Notes: generated from the letters alone by a model not told the origin. A stretch of 64,000 bases of DNA from Paguma larvata (GCA_030068075.1 CM057825.1:126440739-126504738), one strand, 5' to 3'. Positions 52,604-63,035 are shown, counted from the stretch's first letter. Numbers and translations are program-made.

Positions 52604-53182
52604 TGAAAATTTTGGGGTTCGGAGTGCACGGTCAAGAAAGAATTCTGGAGACGTCTTTGGTGCAAATAGGTGGTTTTATTAAATGAAGCACGGAGACGGG
52701 ACCCATAGACGGAAAGAGCTACACTGGGGTTGGGAGAAATGGCTGATCACGTACTTTCGAGAGGGGAGGGGTTTAGGGATAGCCTACTTCTCTAAGGAAT
52801 TTTCGAAGCAAGGTTCCCAGGACCTTGAGGGGTTAGCTATTGTTAGGATAAGGTCATTTCTCACTGTCTAGTAAAACCTGAGTCACGAGACCCTTCTGAT
52901 GTCTATCAGCGGCCGTATGCTCGGAGCATGATTGCTAACGTAGATCTTGGGGGGCAGAGATAAAGGAAGTTTCCGAAGGAATTTTTATATGCTGAGGGAG
53001 ACTTGCAGGACCCCGGAGGTCAGGATAATGTTAAGCTAAGATTGTCTTTTTCCCGTAGCAAAGATTAACCTCGAGGCAGCTGAGAACTTAGAGGGAGGTC
53101 ACTCTGCCTGTCCCGAGGACTCGTCAAAGGGCTATGGGTGGTAAGGAAATTTAACTTTTTCCTTTTGCCCTTGTTTCTCACA
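52604..53182 (-). mobile_element. LTR of the 38,748-type family inserted in proviral gag
   Basis: Minus strand starts TGTGAGAAACAAGGGC; contains CTTAGCTTAACATTATCC, CATATAAAAATTCCTTCGG, TTTAATAAAACCACC and ends in CCCCAAAATTTTCA. Roughly 580 bp. Borders at the 3' side uncertain by a few bases. Confidence 0.75.
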
Positions 53183-53211
53183 CGAGGCTGTTTTCCATTC
53201 CATCCTGATCT

Positions 53212-53429
53212 TTTTTTTTTTTATTTTTTTTTAGTGTTTATTTATTTTTGTGAGAGATAGAGTACAAGCAGAGGCGGGTCAGAGAGAGAGGGAGAAACAG
53301 AATCCGAAGCTGTCTCCAGGCTCTGAGCTGTCAGCACAGAGCCCGACGCGGGACTCAAACTCACTAACGGCGTGATCATGACCTGAGCCGAAGTCAATCG
53401 CTTAACCGACTGAGCCACCCAGGCGCCCC
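53212..53429 (-). mobile_element. CAN SINE with target-site duplication
   Basis: CCATCCTGATCTTT on both sides, next to the inserted LTR. Confidence 0.95.
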
Positions 53430-53532
53430 CATCCTGATCTTTCTAACTAAAAGAGAAGGATCCCAGTTCAGCTGGTTAATAACCACAGTGTTAAATGCTA
53501 TCCGGGGTGGATTCGATGTCTAAAGGGAGATC

Positions 53533-53752
53533 AGGGGCGCCTGAGTGGCTCAGTCGGTGAAGCATCTCACTTCGGCTCAGGTCATGACCTCACGGCTTGT
53601 GAGTTCGAGCCCCGCGTCAGGCTCTGTGCTGACGGCTCATGAAAGCCTGGAGCCTGCTTCGGATTCTGTGTCTCCCTCTTTCTCTGCTCTCACCCACTCA
53701 CACACACGCTCTTTCTCTCTCAAAAATAAATAAACATCTAAAAAAATTTTTA
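53533..53752 (+). mobile_element. CAN SINE with target-site duplication
   Basis: AAAGGGAGATC on both sides. Confidence 0.95.
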
Positions 53753-54204
53753 AAGGGAGATCGGAATTTTCTTAAAGACAGCATGGAGTTGATTTTAACC
53801 GGCATGAACAGGTTCGTCGGGCTTTCGGGTGAAAGCCTGACTTTTGTACCCATCTGCAGGCTCGTGACAGCCTACCGGAAGTGCCCTGTGGAAATCTCCA
53901 GCGAATGCTCTAGTATCTTGCCAAAAGTGAAGGGTTTGTGTCTCTCAGTCCCCTTCCGGATGTTCCCACTGGGCTAGTTTCACCCAATGTTCGGCCTGAT
54001 CCTCACCAACGAGCAGGTGAACTAACAGATAGAAAACTGAGAAACCAGGTTGGTTACAAAATAAAAAAAAAAAAAGACTAGGCTAAAGTTCTCCAGGGGA
54101 CTTAGGGGGGGCCTCGGTCACTTCGAGAAACTCTTTTTCCCCTTGGCTCACGATTCAGCTTTAGTCCAGGGAACATAAGAAACCTGAGGTTTTTGTTTGT
54201 TTGT

Positions 54205-54396
54205 TTTTCAAGAGCTTCTTTCTCCCTTAAGAGCATGAGCGGGGGAGAGGGGCAGCGTGAGAGAGAGAGAATTTTCAGCAGGCCCATGCTCAGCACGGAG
54301 CCTGACATGGGGCTTGATCTTATAGCTCTGGGATCATGACCTGAGCCAGAAATCAAGAGCAAAGATGTTCAACCAACTGAGCCCCCCAGGTGCCCC
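54205..54396 (-). mobile_element. CAN SINE, short body
   Basis: TTTCTCCCTTAAGAGCATGA start, CCAGGTGCCCC end. Confidence 0.85.
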
Positions 54397-54451
54397 AAGA
54401 AACTTGAAGTTTATGTAGCTCTTCAGAAGACTTGAAAGAAGTAGGTTTCAG

Positions 54452-54675
54452 GGGTGCCTGGGGGGCTCAGTCGGTTAGGCGGCCGACTTCAGCTCAGGTC
54501 ATGATCTCACCGTCTGTGAGTTCCAGCCCTGCATCGGGCTCTGTGCTGCCGGCTCAGAGCCTGGAGCCCGCTTCGGATTCCGTGTCTCCCTCTCTCTCTG
54601 CCCTTCCTCTGCTCACGCTCTGTCTCTATTTCTCTCAAAAACAAATTAATGTTAAAAAAAATTAAAAAAAAAAAA
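54452..54675 (+). mobile_element. CAN SINE
   Basis: GGGGTGCCTGGGGGGCTCAG head; GAAGTAGGTTTCA before and GAAGTGGTTTTCA after are its duplication. Confidence 0.94.
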
Positions 54676-54943
54676 GAAGTGGTTTTCAAAAGGTTCAGAG
54701 AGGAGGGAGCAGGAGACCGTCTAAGGAAGAGGTCAGTTCTGCAGAGAGAAAAGGGGAAAGGGGCACTGGAGGTGGGGCCGGAGCGCGAGGTGGATGCTGT
54801 GTGTCTAGAAATCCAGAAGGTAGGGGAGGGAAAATGGGCCATTTTGACTTCTTTCAATTATTTGCCTCCGGTAATTGAGAAATAGTATTTTGCAAAGGGG
54901 CAAAATCAGAAGCCTCGAGATATCATTTAAAACAGGCGCTCCA

Positions 54944-55160
54944 GGGGCGCCTGGGTGGCTCAGTTGGTTAAGTGTCTGACTTTGGCTCCGGTCATCATCT
55001 CACGGTTCGTGAGTTCCAGCCCCGGCGTGGGGCTCTGTGCTGACGGCTCAGAGCTTGGAACCTGCTTTAAAATCTGTGCCTCCCTCTCTCTCCGCCCCTC
55101 CCCTGCTTGCCCTCTGTCTCTCCCTCTCTCTCAAAAATAAACAAACTTAAAAAAAACTTT
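54944..55160 (+). mobile_element. CAN SINE
   Basis: GGGGCGCCTGGGTGGCTCAG head; tail AAATAAACAAACTTAAAAAA. Confidence 0.94.
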
Positions 55161-55258
55161 AAATCGGCATTCCAGCCCCGCGCTTTAACAAAATCACCTT
55201 TTTTTTTTTTTGCACAAAACAAACAATAAATAAAAATAAAAATAAAACAAGCATTCCA

Positions 55259-55594
55259 GGGGCATCTGGGTGGCTCGGTTAGTTAAGCATCTGACCTTTT
55301 TTTTTTTAATGTTTACTTTTTTTTTGAGAGAGAGAGAGAGACAGAATGTGAGCGGAGGAGGGGCAGAGAGAGAGGGAGACACGGAATCCGAAGCAGGCTC
55401 CAGTCTCTGAGGTGTCAGCACAGAGCCCGAGGCGGGACTTGAACTCACAGACCGTGATATCATGACCTGAGCTGAAGTCAGATGCTTAACTGACCCAGGC
55501 GCCCCTAAGCTTTGAACTCTTAATTATGATCTCATAGTTCTGGGGAGTGAGCCCCTCTCCGGGCTCTGTGCTGACAGCAGGGGGCCTGCTTGGG

Positions 55595-55628
<34 letters not shown>

Positions 55629-55665
55629 CCCCCCCTCCATCGTAAAATAAATAAACACTAAAAAA
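55259..55665 (+). mobile_element. CAN SINE split by an opposite SINE
   Basis: Head GGGGCATCTGGGTGGCTCGG to ATCTGACC at 55297; body resumes at about 55506 with CTTTGAACTCTTAATTATGA and ends AAATAAATAAACAC. Confidence 0.82.
55298..55505 (-). mobile_element. CAN SINE nested in another SINE
   Basis: TTTTTTTTAATGTTTACTTTT start, CCCAGGCGCCCC end. Confidence 0.9.
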
Positions 55666-55842
55666 ATGAAAACAAGATTCCATTCAGGTTCTTTTTCCTT
55701 CCTTCCTTTTTTTTTTATTTAAAAAAATGTTTAAGGAACCCTGGCTTTCTAATTTAATTTTGAATAAAACAAGTTTTGAGGAGGTCGCAACCGCCCCATA
55801 ATGGCCATTGAAGTTCTAAATCACTTTTGCTTGTGTGTTTTG

Positions 55843-56034
55843 TTTTGTTTTTATTTTAGAGAGAGAGTGTAAGGGCAGGGGAGAGGGGCAGAGGGAGACA
55901 AAGAGAGAGAATCTTAAGCAGGTTCCATGCTCAGCACAGAGCCCAACTTGGGGCTCGATCCCAGGACCCGGGGATCATGACCTGAGCCAAAATCAAGAGT
56001 CGGATGCTCCAACTACAGAGCCGCCCGGGGGGCC
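55843..56034 (-). mobile_element. CAN SINE
   Basis: TTTTATTTTAGAGAGAGAGTG start, CGCCCGGGGGGCCCC end; CTAAATCACTTTTG before and CTAAATTACTTTTG after are its duplication. Confidence 0.9.
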
Positions 56035-56139
56035 CCTAAATTACTTTTGGTTAAGTCAGTCCCCTTAATTGTAACCGTGTATGTGGAAGGACCATAGTTT
56101 GTTTTTGATTTTTAAATCAATGTTATCAACAATTCTGCA

Positions 56140-56364
56140 TGTTTTTTCATGTTTATTTATTTTGAGAGAGAGAAAAAGAGAGAGAGAGAGAGAGAGTGCT
56201 CAAGCAGGGGAGGGAGAGAGAGAGAGGAGGGAGAAAGATCCCAAGCAGGGTCTTTGCTGTCAATGTGGAGCCTGATGAGGGACTTGAACCCGTGAACTGT
56301 GAGATCACGACCTGAGCCAAAAGCAAGAGTTGGACACTTAACCAACCGAGCCTCCCAGGCGCCC
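56140..56364 (-). mobile_element. CAN SINE
   Basis: TTTTTTCATGTTTATTTATTTTG start, CCAGGCGCCC end; flanked by AAGGACCATAGTTT on both sides. Confidence 0.92.
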
Positions 56365-56499
56365 AGAAGGACCATAGTTTTTAAACATAAAACAGGCCAG
56401 AGTGTCAGTAGGGCGAGGAGGAATCCCATGTCTTAGAGGGTTTTCTCTCGTGGAAAGAGAATAATTACTAAACAGCAGCTTCAACAGGAACAGCCGGTC

Positions 56500-56825
56500 C
56501 CGAAGAGAAGTCAGACCAAAGTCCAGCAGTTTGGTAGGAACATCTGAGTTCCATATAAGACTTGGACCAAAAGGCAAAGAAGTACTTTCGGAAGGTAAAA
56601 ACAAACAAACACAAACAAGAGAAACAAGGAAATCCGAGGCCAAAAAATAGATTTTGAACACAAGGCCTAGAGCTTGAAATCCAGGAGAAAACTTACCTTC
56701 AGTCTCCGGGGTTTGGGGCGAAAGCAGCGAGCCCGGTCGGGTCTGTGGGTGCTGGCGCCTGCTTGTACCCCAGCGTCAGAGTTTTCAGGGGTCTTCTCTG
56801 GATCCCACTTCTGATAACCAAGTAA
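56500..56825 (-). other. Proviral leader with primer-binding-site-like sequence and splice donor
   Basis: Just inside the 5' LTR the minus strand reads TTGGTTATCAGAAGTGGGAT, resembling a tRNA-Leu-type primer site (inference). A GTAAGT donor is at about 56695. Confidence 0.5.
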
Positions 56826-57482
56826 TGTTCACCCTAAGGGGCGCCTGGGGGGCTCAGTCGGTTAAGCGTCCAACTTCGGCTCAGGTCATGGTCTCACAGT
56901 TCGTGGGTTCGGGCCCCGCGTCGGGCTCTGTGCTGATAGCTCAGAGCCTGAAGCCAGCTTCGGAGTCTGTGTCTCCTTCTCTCTCTGTCCCTCCCCCGCT
57001 CATACTCTATCTTTGTCTCTGTCTCTCTCTCAAAAATAAACAACCGTTAAAAAAAAAAAAGACTGCCAATTAGTCCACCAGCAAAAGACAGGTTTATCCA
57101 AGAAGAGCAGAGAATCGCAATTAGGGATAAGCAAGCCACGGCGAAACCGTAGGCAAGCCTTACCGACCAGAGAGAAGCACGTTATTTTATGGCGAAGGAG
57201 GAAGTCGGGAGGGTCTTTTGGAACAAAAGTCCACTGGGGAGAAGCAAGAGTTCAGCGTGGTGGCGGTGTCTCATTGGCTGGGTCGCAGGGGTGGTTGATT
57301 TCTTGTAGGAGCTGCAATGTACATCTTTTCCCCTTGGGGTGTCTAAAAGATTCCTGTTGAGACTCTTCCGGTCGGGGAATCTGTCATTGACAATTCTTCC
57401 TGTAATTGACACCGAGCGCTAGGGCTCCCCCTTCTGGCACCCGAAGTCCACCTAGCGTGATTTCCCTTCATTAATTTTCATA
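56826..57482 (-). mobile_element. 5' LTR of the provirus, with SINE insertion
   Basis: Same family as 46153-46583. Its first base pair is changed (TA instead of TG on the minus strand), which explains the apparent border two bases short. SINE at 56838-57058 interrupts the U5 part. Confidence 0.87.
56838..57058 (+). mobile_element. CAN SINE in 5' LTR
   Basis: GGGGCGCCTGGGGGGCTCAG head, A12 tail. Confidence 0.94.
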
Positions 57483-57486
57483 GTTC

Positions 57487-58090
57487 GAAGCATAAATACG
57501 GAGCGAAAGGAGGGCCAGCACAGGTAACGGGTCTTTGAGCTACGTAGGGCCGTTGCGCGAGCAAGGGACAATGAAAACAACATGGCGTATTAGGGAAACT
57601 GCCAGGGGACCAGTGTCGTTGATGGAGGTGCCTGTGTATTTGGAGAGAGTGCTGGAGACATGGGGTGGAGACACACAAGTGGACAGATGAGGCCAGAAGG
57701 GGTTCTGTGCTCAAGGAGTTTAAGACATGATATAGAGTGAGCATTTTGTGAGCGGGGGGAACCGCAGAAGGGCGCCGAGAGCGAGGGAATGGTAACAGAT
57801 TTACAATCGAGGAGAGTGCCTTCTTAGGTCGTGGGAAAGGTAGATTAAGACAGCAAGTATGTCATCAGCGTCCCGGTTAGTTAAGATTCAGGCAGCATTT
57901 CAGCGTTACAAGCGTGGACTGAGGCAACAGGCGTGGGCTAAAGAATTAGTGCCCGACGAGAAAAGAGTTAAGGAAGTAGAATCGATGAGGCAAAGTATGA
58001 GGGGACTTTCACTGATGAGGCATAGCCCACAGCTTAGAAAACACTGTCCCGAGGGCCCCCCTGGCCCAGCGGCTTTTATAGTCTGAAGTG
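57487..58090. other. Stretch without recognised repeat; one small open frame
   Basis: No SINE or known LTR seen. A 75-codon frame on the plus strand (57859-58086, MSSASRLVKIQAAFQRYKRG...) is basic and Gln-rich. No splice sites or family match support it as a gene. Confidence 0.4.
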
Positions 58091-58096
58091 TTTTTT

Positions 58097-58325
58097 TGTT
58101 TTGTTTTGTTAAAAAAAAATTTTTTTAATGTTTATTTTTGAGAGAGAGAGACAGACAGAGTGTGAGCTGGGGAGGAACAGAGAGAGGGGGAGACAGAATC
58201 TGAAGCAGGTTCCAGGCTCTGAGCTGTCACCACAGAGCCTGATGTGGGGCTCGAACTCACCAACCATGAAAGATCATGACCTGAGCCGAAGTCAACACTC
58301 AACTGAGCTACCCAGGTTCTCCCAA
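58097..58325 (-). mobile_element. CAN SINE
   Basis: TTTTTTAATGTTTATTTTTG start, ACCCAGGTTCTCCC end. Confidence 0.9.
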
Positions 58326-58440
58326 AGGGATTTTCATATGGTAAAGAAGACTCCCAGGATACTGGAGGCTGCAGGTTATAAGGAAGTTTAATTTTCTCCG
58401 CCATTTCCTTCTGCCTTTGTTTCCCACATCAGTAACTGAG
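58326..58440 (-). mobile_element. Fragment of the 38,748-type LTR
   Basis: AAAGGGATTTTCATATGG and AAGGAAGTTTAATTTTCTCC match the 5' half of the LTR at 52604-53182 with an internal deletion. Confidence 0.5.
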
Positions 58441-58447
58441 ATTCCTT

Positions 58448-58667
58448 TTTTCTTTTTTTTTTTTAAGTTTATTTATTTATTTTGAGACAGAGAGAGAAAG
58501 TACGAGTTGGGGAGGGGTAGAGAGAGTGGAAGAGAGACCATCCCAAGCAGGCTCCACACTGTCAGCACAGAGCCCCACGCGGGGCTCGAACTCATGAAGT
58601 GTGAGATCATGACCTGAGCCGAAGTCAGGAGTCAGATCTTAACCGACTGAGCCGCCCAAGGGCTCCC
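58448..58667 (-). mobile_element. CAN SINE
   Basis: TTTAAGTTTATTTATTTATTTTG start, GCCGCCCAAGGGCTCCC end. Confidence 0.92.
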
Positions 58668-58796
58668 AGAAACCACTATTCTACCTTCTATCTCCACGAC
58701 TTTGACTATTCTGTGTCCTTCAAGAAGAGGAATCATACCATATTTGTCCTTTGGTGTCTGTCTTGTTTTATTTACTTAATTTTTAATTTTTTTCCC

Positions 58797-59150
58797 GGGA
58801 AAAAAGGCGTTTTTACTAAAGCACGGGGACAGGACCCAAGGGCAGAAAGAGCTGCCCTAGGGGGTTGTGAAGAGCAATGGCTTATACACCAGTTAGCTGG
58901 GGGGGGGGGGGTGTTAAAGATAAAGGAAGTTTCCAAAAGGACTTTCATACTTAAAGACTTGTAGGATCTGGGAAGTCTGGCATCGTCAAGCCAAGTTGCT
59001 TTCAGCCTCTGGCAAAGCATTAACATTAAGGCAGGTGTGAGTTTCTTGAGGAATGTCACACTCCCCCGCCTATCTCAGTATCCATCAAGGGGCTGCACCT
59101 TGGAAGGACATTTATCTACATTTCTTTTGTCTTTGTCCCTCTTACCATAC
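58797..59150 (-). mobile_element. Shortened LTR of the 38,748-type family
   Basis: TACTAAAGCACGGGGACAGG, CAGAAAGAGCTGCCCTAGGG, GATAAAGGAAGTTTCCAAAAG match the LTR at 52604-53182. Contains a poly-G of about 13. Confidence 0.65.
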
Positions 59151-59210
59151 TCCCCCCAACAGCTTTGACCGCCTGGCGCCAAGACGCCTTCACTGCCAAC
59201 ACTATGATCA

Positions 59211-59219
59211 TTTCTTTCT

Positions 59220-59283
<64 letters not shown>

Positions 59284-59285
59284 TC
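59211..59285. repeat. (TTTC)n microsatellite
   Basis: About 18 uninterrupted tetranucleotide units at the tail side of a reverse SINE. Confidence 0.97.
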
Positions 59286-59702
59286 AGTTTATTTATTTAT
59301 TTTGAAAGAGATAGAGAATGAGAGAGGAGGGGCAGAGAAAGAATGTAAGAGAAAGAATCCCAACGGGTCTGGGCTCCACGCGGGGCTTGATCTCGTGAGA
59401 TCACGACCTGAACCGAAATCAAGAGTCAGACACCTGGGGCGCCTGGGTGGCTCAGTTGGTTGAGCAGCCGACTTTAGCTCAGGTTATGATCTCACGTCTG
59501 TGGGTTCGAGCCCCACATCGGGCTCTGTGCTGATGGCTCATCAGAGCCTGGAGCATGCTTCGGTTTCTGTGTCTCTCTCTCTCTCTTCCCTTCCCCTGCT
59601 CATGCTCTGTCTCTATGTCTCTCGAAAATAAATAAACATTAAAAAATTAAAAAAAAAAAAAAGAGTCAGACGCCTAACTGAGGGAGCCACCCAGACGCCT
59701 CC
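59286..59702 (-). mobile_element. CAN SINE split by an opposite SINE
   Basis: TTTATTTATTTATTTTGAAAG start. Interrupted after AAGAGTCAGACACCT and resumes as AAGAGTCAGACGCCT, ending ACCCAGACGCCT. Confidence 0.87.
59437..59660 (+). mobile_element. CAN SINE nested in another SINE
   Basis: GGGGCGCCTGGGTGGCTCAG head. The target duplication AAGAGTCAGAC(A/G)CCT is part of the older SINE. Confidence 0.95.
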
Positions 59703-60091
59703 AGATCGTTCTTTCTCCCCAAGGAGACTGGCATACGCGGTCCACCTTGGATTCGGCGACCTCTGCCTTTCGTAACTCTGATGTATACCTTCCCCAGCTG
59801 AGCAACGTGGGCCCACAGGTAGGGACGTCTCTGTGCCCCTCTTCAGCAGGAAGAAGTTACAAAACAGAAGACCTTCCGCCCTCGACGACCCTTAAGGTCT
59901 AAGGGTCTGTCTTCTTTCCGTTAACGCCCATGTTGTTCAGGTTCATCCTTGTAGCACATGTCAGGATTTCACTCCTTGAGCTAATCATTTCCAACGTCTG
60001 GATGCTGTGGGGCACCTGATGGAGGGGAGGCTGGCGGCCCGGGCGGTGAAAGAACTCCCCCCGCGCAGAGCAAAGGAGACAGAAATGTGCT

Positions 60092-60310
60092 GAGGGGCGC
60101 CAGGACGGCTCAGTCGGTGAAGTGTCCGACTTCCAGTCAGGTCACGGTCTCACCGTTCGGTGGGTTCGAGCCCTGCGTCAGGCTCTGTGCTGAACGCTTG
60201 CCCGGAGCCTGGAGCCTGCTTCGGATTCTGTGTCTCTTTCTCTCTCTGCTTCTTCCCCGCTCGTGCTCTGTCTCACTCTGTCTCTCGAAAAGAAATACAT
60301 GTAAAAAAGA
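60092..60310 (+). mobile_element. CAN SINE
   Basis: GAGGGGCGCCAGGACGGCTC head, GAAAAGAAATACATGTAAAA tail. Confidence 0.9.
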
Positions 60311-60682
60311 TTGTTGTTATATGTATTGAAGGCACAAAGGAGCGGCGGGCAGGACAGCAGAGGAGAGGACTGTCCTACCTGCCAGGCAGCGGCAGGGGCT
60401 GTTGTTAGGGCAGAAGGCGAGGAGGTATGAGAATGTATGGAATTTTCTTTTTTTCGGTAACTGTATCTGGGTGTAAGTAACCATGGGTCAGCTGGATATT
60501 TCGAGGGGGGGTCGCCTGATGGGCCTGTCTGTATTCAGTCAGGAGGCCACTGTGGGTCCTTCTACCCTGCTCAGGTTTCCACGGTTCCGGTTGGTAGCCC
60601 GAAAGAAGCTTCTACACACACATTCTGTTTATCCGTTCATCAGTTGATTGACTTGGGCTGTGTCTTTTGGCTCTCTTGTCTT

Positions 60683-60914
60683 TAATTTTTTTTTTAATGT
60701 TTATTTATTTTTTTAAATTTATTTATTTTTGAGAGACATAGAGACAGAGCATGAGCAGGAAGGGCAGAGAGAGAGGAGACACAGAATCTGAAGCAGGCTC
60801 CAGCCTCTGAGCCGTCAGCACATAGCCCGACACGGGGCTCGAACTCACAGACCGCAAGATCATGACCTGAGCCGAAGTTGGCCGCTTAACCAACTGAGCC
60901 AACCAGGTGCCCCA
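60683..60914 (-). mobile_element. CAN SINE
   Basis: TTTTTAATGTTTATTTATTTT start, CCAGGTGCCCC end; directly followed by another reverse copy. Confidence 0.93.
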
Positions 60915-61090
60915 TTGAATGTTTATTTTTGAAGGAGAGAGACACAAAGCCTGAGCAGGGAACGAGCAGAGAGAAAGGGAGACACGGAATCCAAAGCAGG
61001 CGCCAGGCTCCGAGCTGTCAGCACAGAGCCGGGGAGATCACGACCTGAGCCGAAGTCGACACTTAACCAGCTGAGCCACCCAGGCACTCC
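60915..61090 (-). mobile_element. CAN SINE with internal deletion
   Basis: TTGAATGTTTATTTTTGAAG start, CCAGGCACTCC end; the B-box region is deleted (GAGCCGGGGAGATC). Confidence 0.87.
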
Positions 61091-61283
61091 TATCTTTTCT
61101 TTAACTTTGATTGTCAGTCCGAGAATCCTATAAGTAGTCCTCCCCATTAGTGTCATTTGAGTAAAGCACGAGCTATACTTTGGAAATGAACAAATTCCAT
61201 ATATTTTATTATTCCAATACTAACATTATTCCAATACTTCATATTGGAAATGAACAAATTCCAGCCTCCTCACAATGATCTTT

Positions 61284-61465
61284 AAGGAAATAGTAGCTGA
61301 AGACAGAGAGAGAAGTAGCAAAGAGAGAGGGAGACACCGGATCCAAAGCAGGCTCCAGGCTCCGAGCTGTCAGCCCAGAGCCCGACACGGGACTTGAACT
61401 CATGAACCGAGAGATGACCAGCGCGGAAGTCGGATGCTCAACGGATCGAGCCACCCAGGCGCCCC
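61284..61465 (-). mobile_element. CAN SINE, tail side lost
   Basis: GACAGAGAGAGAAGTAGCA to CCAGGCGCCCC. Confidence 0.88.
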
Positions 61466-61559
61466 AAGTCTTGAATCCATTTTGAATTTATTTTCTGCAT
61501 AATGTGAAAAAAGGAGTTCATTTTATGCCCCCCCCCTCAATGGATATTTTCATTTTCTT

Positions 61560-62033
61560 CCTTTGGGTTCCCGTAGAAGCAGGCCCAAGGATTCAAAGCA
61601 AAGGAGTTTATTTGGGAGGTCGAACAAAACGTCCTCGCCAGGGATCGGGAGAGGGGACGAGGAAGGGAACACACTTCCTGAAGCAACGTGTAGTCGGTCC
61701 CTCTGGGCACCCGAATCTTCACCACCCCCCCGCCTCCCCCCCCCCCCGCCTCCCCCCCCCGCCCCCGCTAAGAATCGATGTGCGATTTATACCATCCAAG
61801 GGGTGAGGGAACTGGGGTCCTGGTTTGCCAACTCATCAGTCATTAGCTGAAGGCTCTTCCTGCGAGCACGAAGGCCCTGTGGGGATGGCTGCGTGGTCTT
61901 CAGAGACCCGAGAAAGTCCTTAGACAAAGAAAGGTCTGTGTTTGCAGCTGGAAATCGGAACGCTGAAGTCCTTAAAGGAACACAGGCAACGTATGCACAG
62001 GGCTGTTACAAGCTCCCGGCTGCCAAAGGGGCA
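61560..62033. other. Repeat-like sequence of unknown family with C-rich tract
   Basis: AAAGGAGTTTATTTGGGAGG looks like an old interspersed repeat that I cannot name. A C-rich, low-complexity run fills 61719-61772. Confidence 0.35.
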
Positions 62034-62103
62034 TTATTTTTTTTAATGTTTATTTATTTATTTTGAAACAGAGAGATGGTGAGAGGACATGTGGGGGAGG
62101 GGC

Positions 62104-62134
<31 letters not shown>

Positions 62135-62264
62135 AGGGAGAGAATCCCAAGCAGGCTCAGCGGAGAGCTCGCCAAGGGACTCAGCGTCAGGCACCCGTGA
62201 GATCATGAGATCAGTCAAAATCGAGAGTTGGTTGCTGAGTGGACTGAGCCACGCAGGCACTCCC
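62034..62264 (-). mobile_element. CAN SINE
   Basis: TTTTTTTAATGTTTATTTATT start, GCAGGCACTCC end. Confidence 0.91.
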
Positions 62265-62723
62265 CCCCCAGGGAGATTATTCATTGATTCGATCTGTCAC
62301 TTATTTGAAATGCCACCTTTATTGGGCACTGAATTTCCACCTATGCAAGCACATCTCTGGTCTCCCTTTCCAGCCCGACCCAGCATGGAACCCCTAGCCA
62401 CACGTGGCTTTGGGACACTTGACATACGGCTGTGTATCCTAACATGTTTGCCAACTGAAAACTACATGCTGGAATTTGAAGACTTAGCATGAAAAAGAAA
62501 AGAATGTCTCTCAGTATATTTTCATATGGATTGCATGTCGAAATACTTCGGACGAGTGGCGTCCAAGAATTTATCAAAGTTAGTTCTATCTCTACGTTTT
62601 AAAATGTGGCTGCTTCGAAAATTTCAGATAATGTAAGTAACATCATTTGGGTGGTATTTCTCTGGGAGAGCACTACTCTGTACTGTCAAACCAACCTCAG
62701 CTCCTTTATATTTCAGCAAGAAT

Positions 62724-62942
62724 TCAAAAAAAAATTTTTTAATGTTTTTTTATTTTTGAGAGAGAGAGGTACAGAGTGTGAACAGAAAGGGGCAAAGAGA
62801 GAGGGAGACACAGAATCCGGAACAGGCTCCAGGCTCCGAGCTGTCAGCACAGAGCCCAACGCAGGGCTCGAACTCAGGGAGGTGAGATCATGACCTGAGC
62901 TGAAGTCAGGACGCTTAACCGACTGAGCCACCCAGGCGCCCC
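62724..62942 (-). mobile_element. CAN SINE in antisense L1
   Basis: TATATTTCAG before and CATATTTCAG after are its duplication. Confidence 0.94.
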
Positions 62943-63035
62943 ATATTTCAGTATGAATTTTATCAACTTGCCAGTTCCAAGGGAAAGCTTTGTTAAGATT
63001 TAATGGGAGTGCAGTGGCTTCCCCACCCCCACCCC

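Larger units (their letters stand above)
53753..54943 (-). pseudogene. Proviral gag (capsid region), broken by SINEs
   Basis: On the minus strand VPWTKAE-like sequence, a stretch around TNLVSQFSICQFTCSLV and RSLE-like sequence follow in capsid order, with stops and frame changes. Two SINEs (54205-54396 and 54452-54675) divide it. Confidence 0.55.
55690..56460 (-). pseudogene. Proviral leader/gag matrix region, broken by two SINEs
   Basis: An ATGGGATTCC start lies at about 56429 on the minus strand downstream of the leader. LELQWPLWGGCD-like residues at 55760-55820 fit a matrix segment. SINEs at 55843-56034 and 56140-56364. Confidence 0.45.
46149..57486 (-). mobile_element. Degraded class I (gamma-like) endogenous provirus, full span
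   Basis: Two LTRs of one family border the span. GTTC stands outside each LTR (46149-46152 and 57483-57486), a 4-bp target duplication as made by gammaretrovirus-type integrases. Between them on the minus strand lie, in order, a leader with a GTAAGT donor, gag pieces, a Cys-knuckle remnant, reverse transcriptase, RNase H and integrase pieces, and a polypurine tract. Stops, frameshifts, at least eleven SINEs and three other LTRs interrupt it. No env was recognised. It cannot encode a virus as it stands. The pieces described by family knowledge are pol; the gag assignment is less sure. Confidence 0.88.

Noticed and set aside
54649..54885. Plus-strand 78-codon frame rich in Lys and Glu
   Set aside because: It overlaps a SINE tail and the reverse of proviral gag; no independent support.
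61181..61263. Repeated GGAAATGAACAAATTCCA pair read as a mobile-element target duplication
   Set aside because: Only about 50 bp of AT-rich sequence lie between the copies; a simple local duplication is enough.
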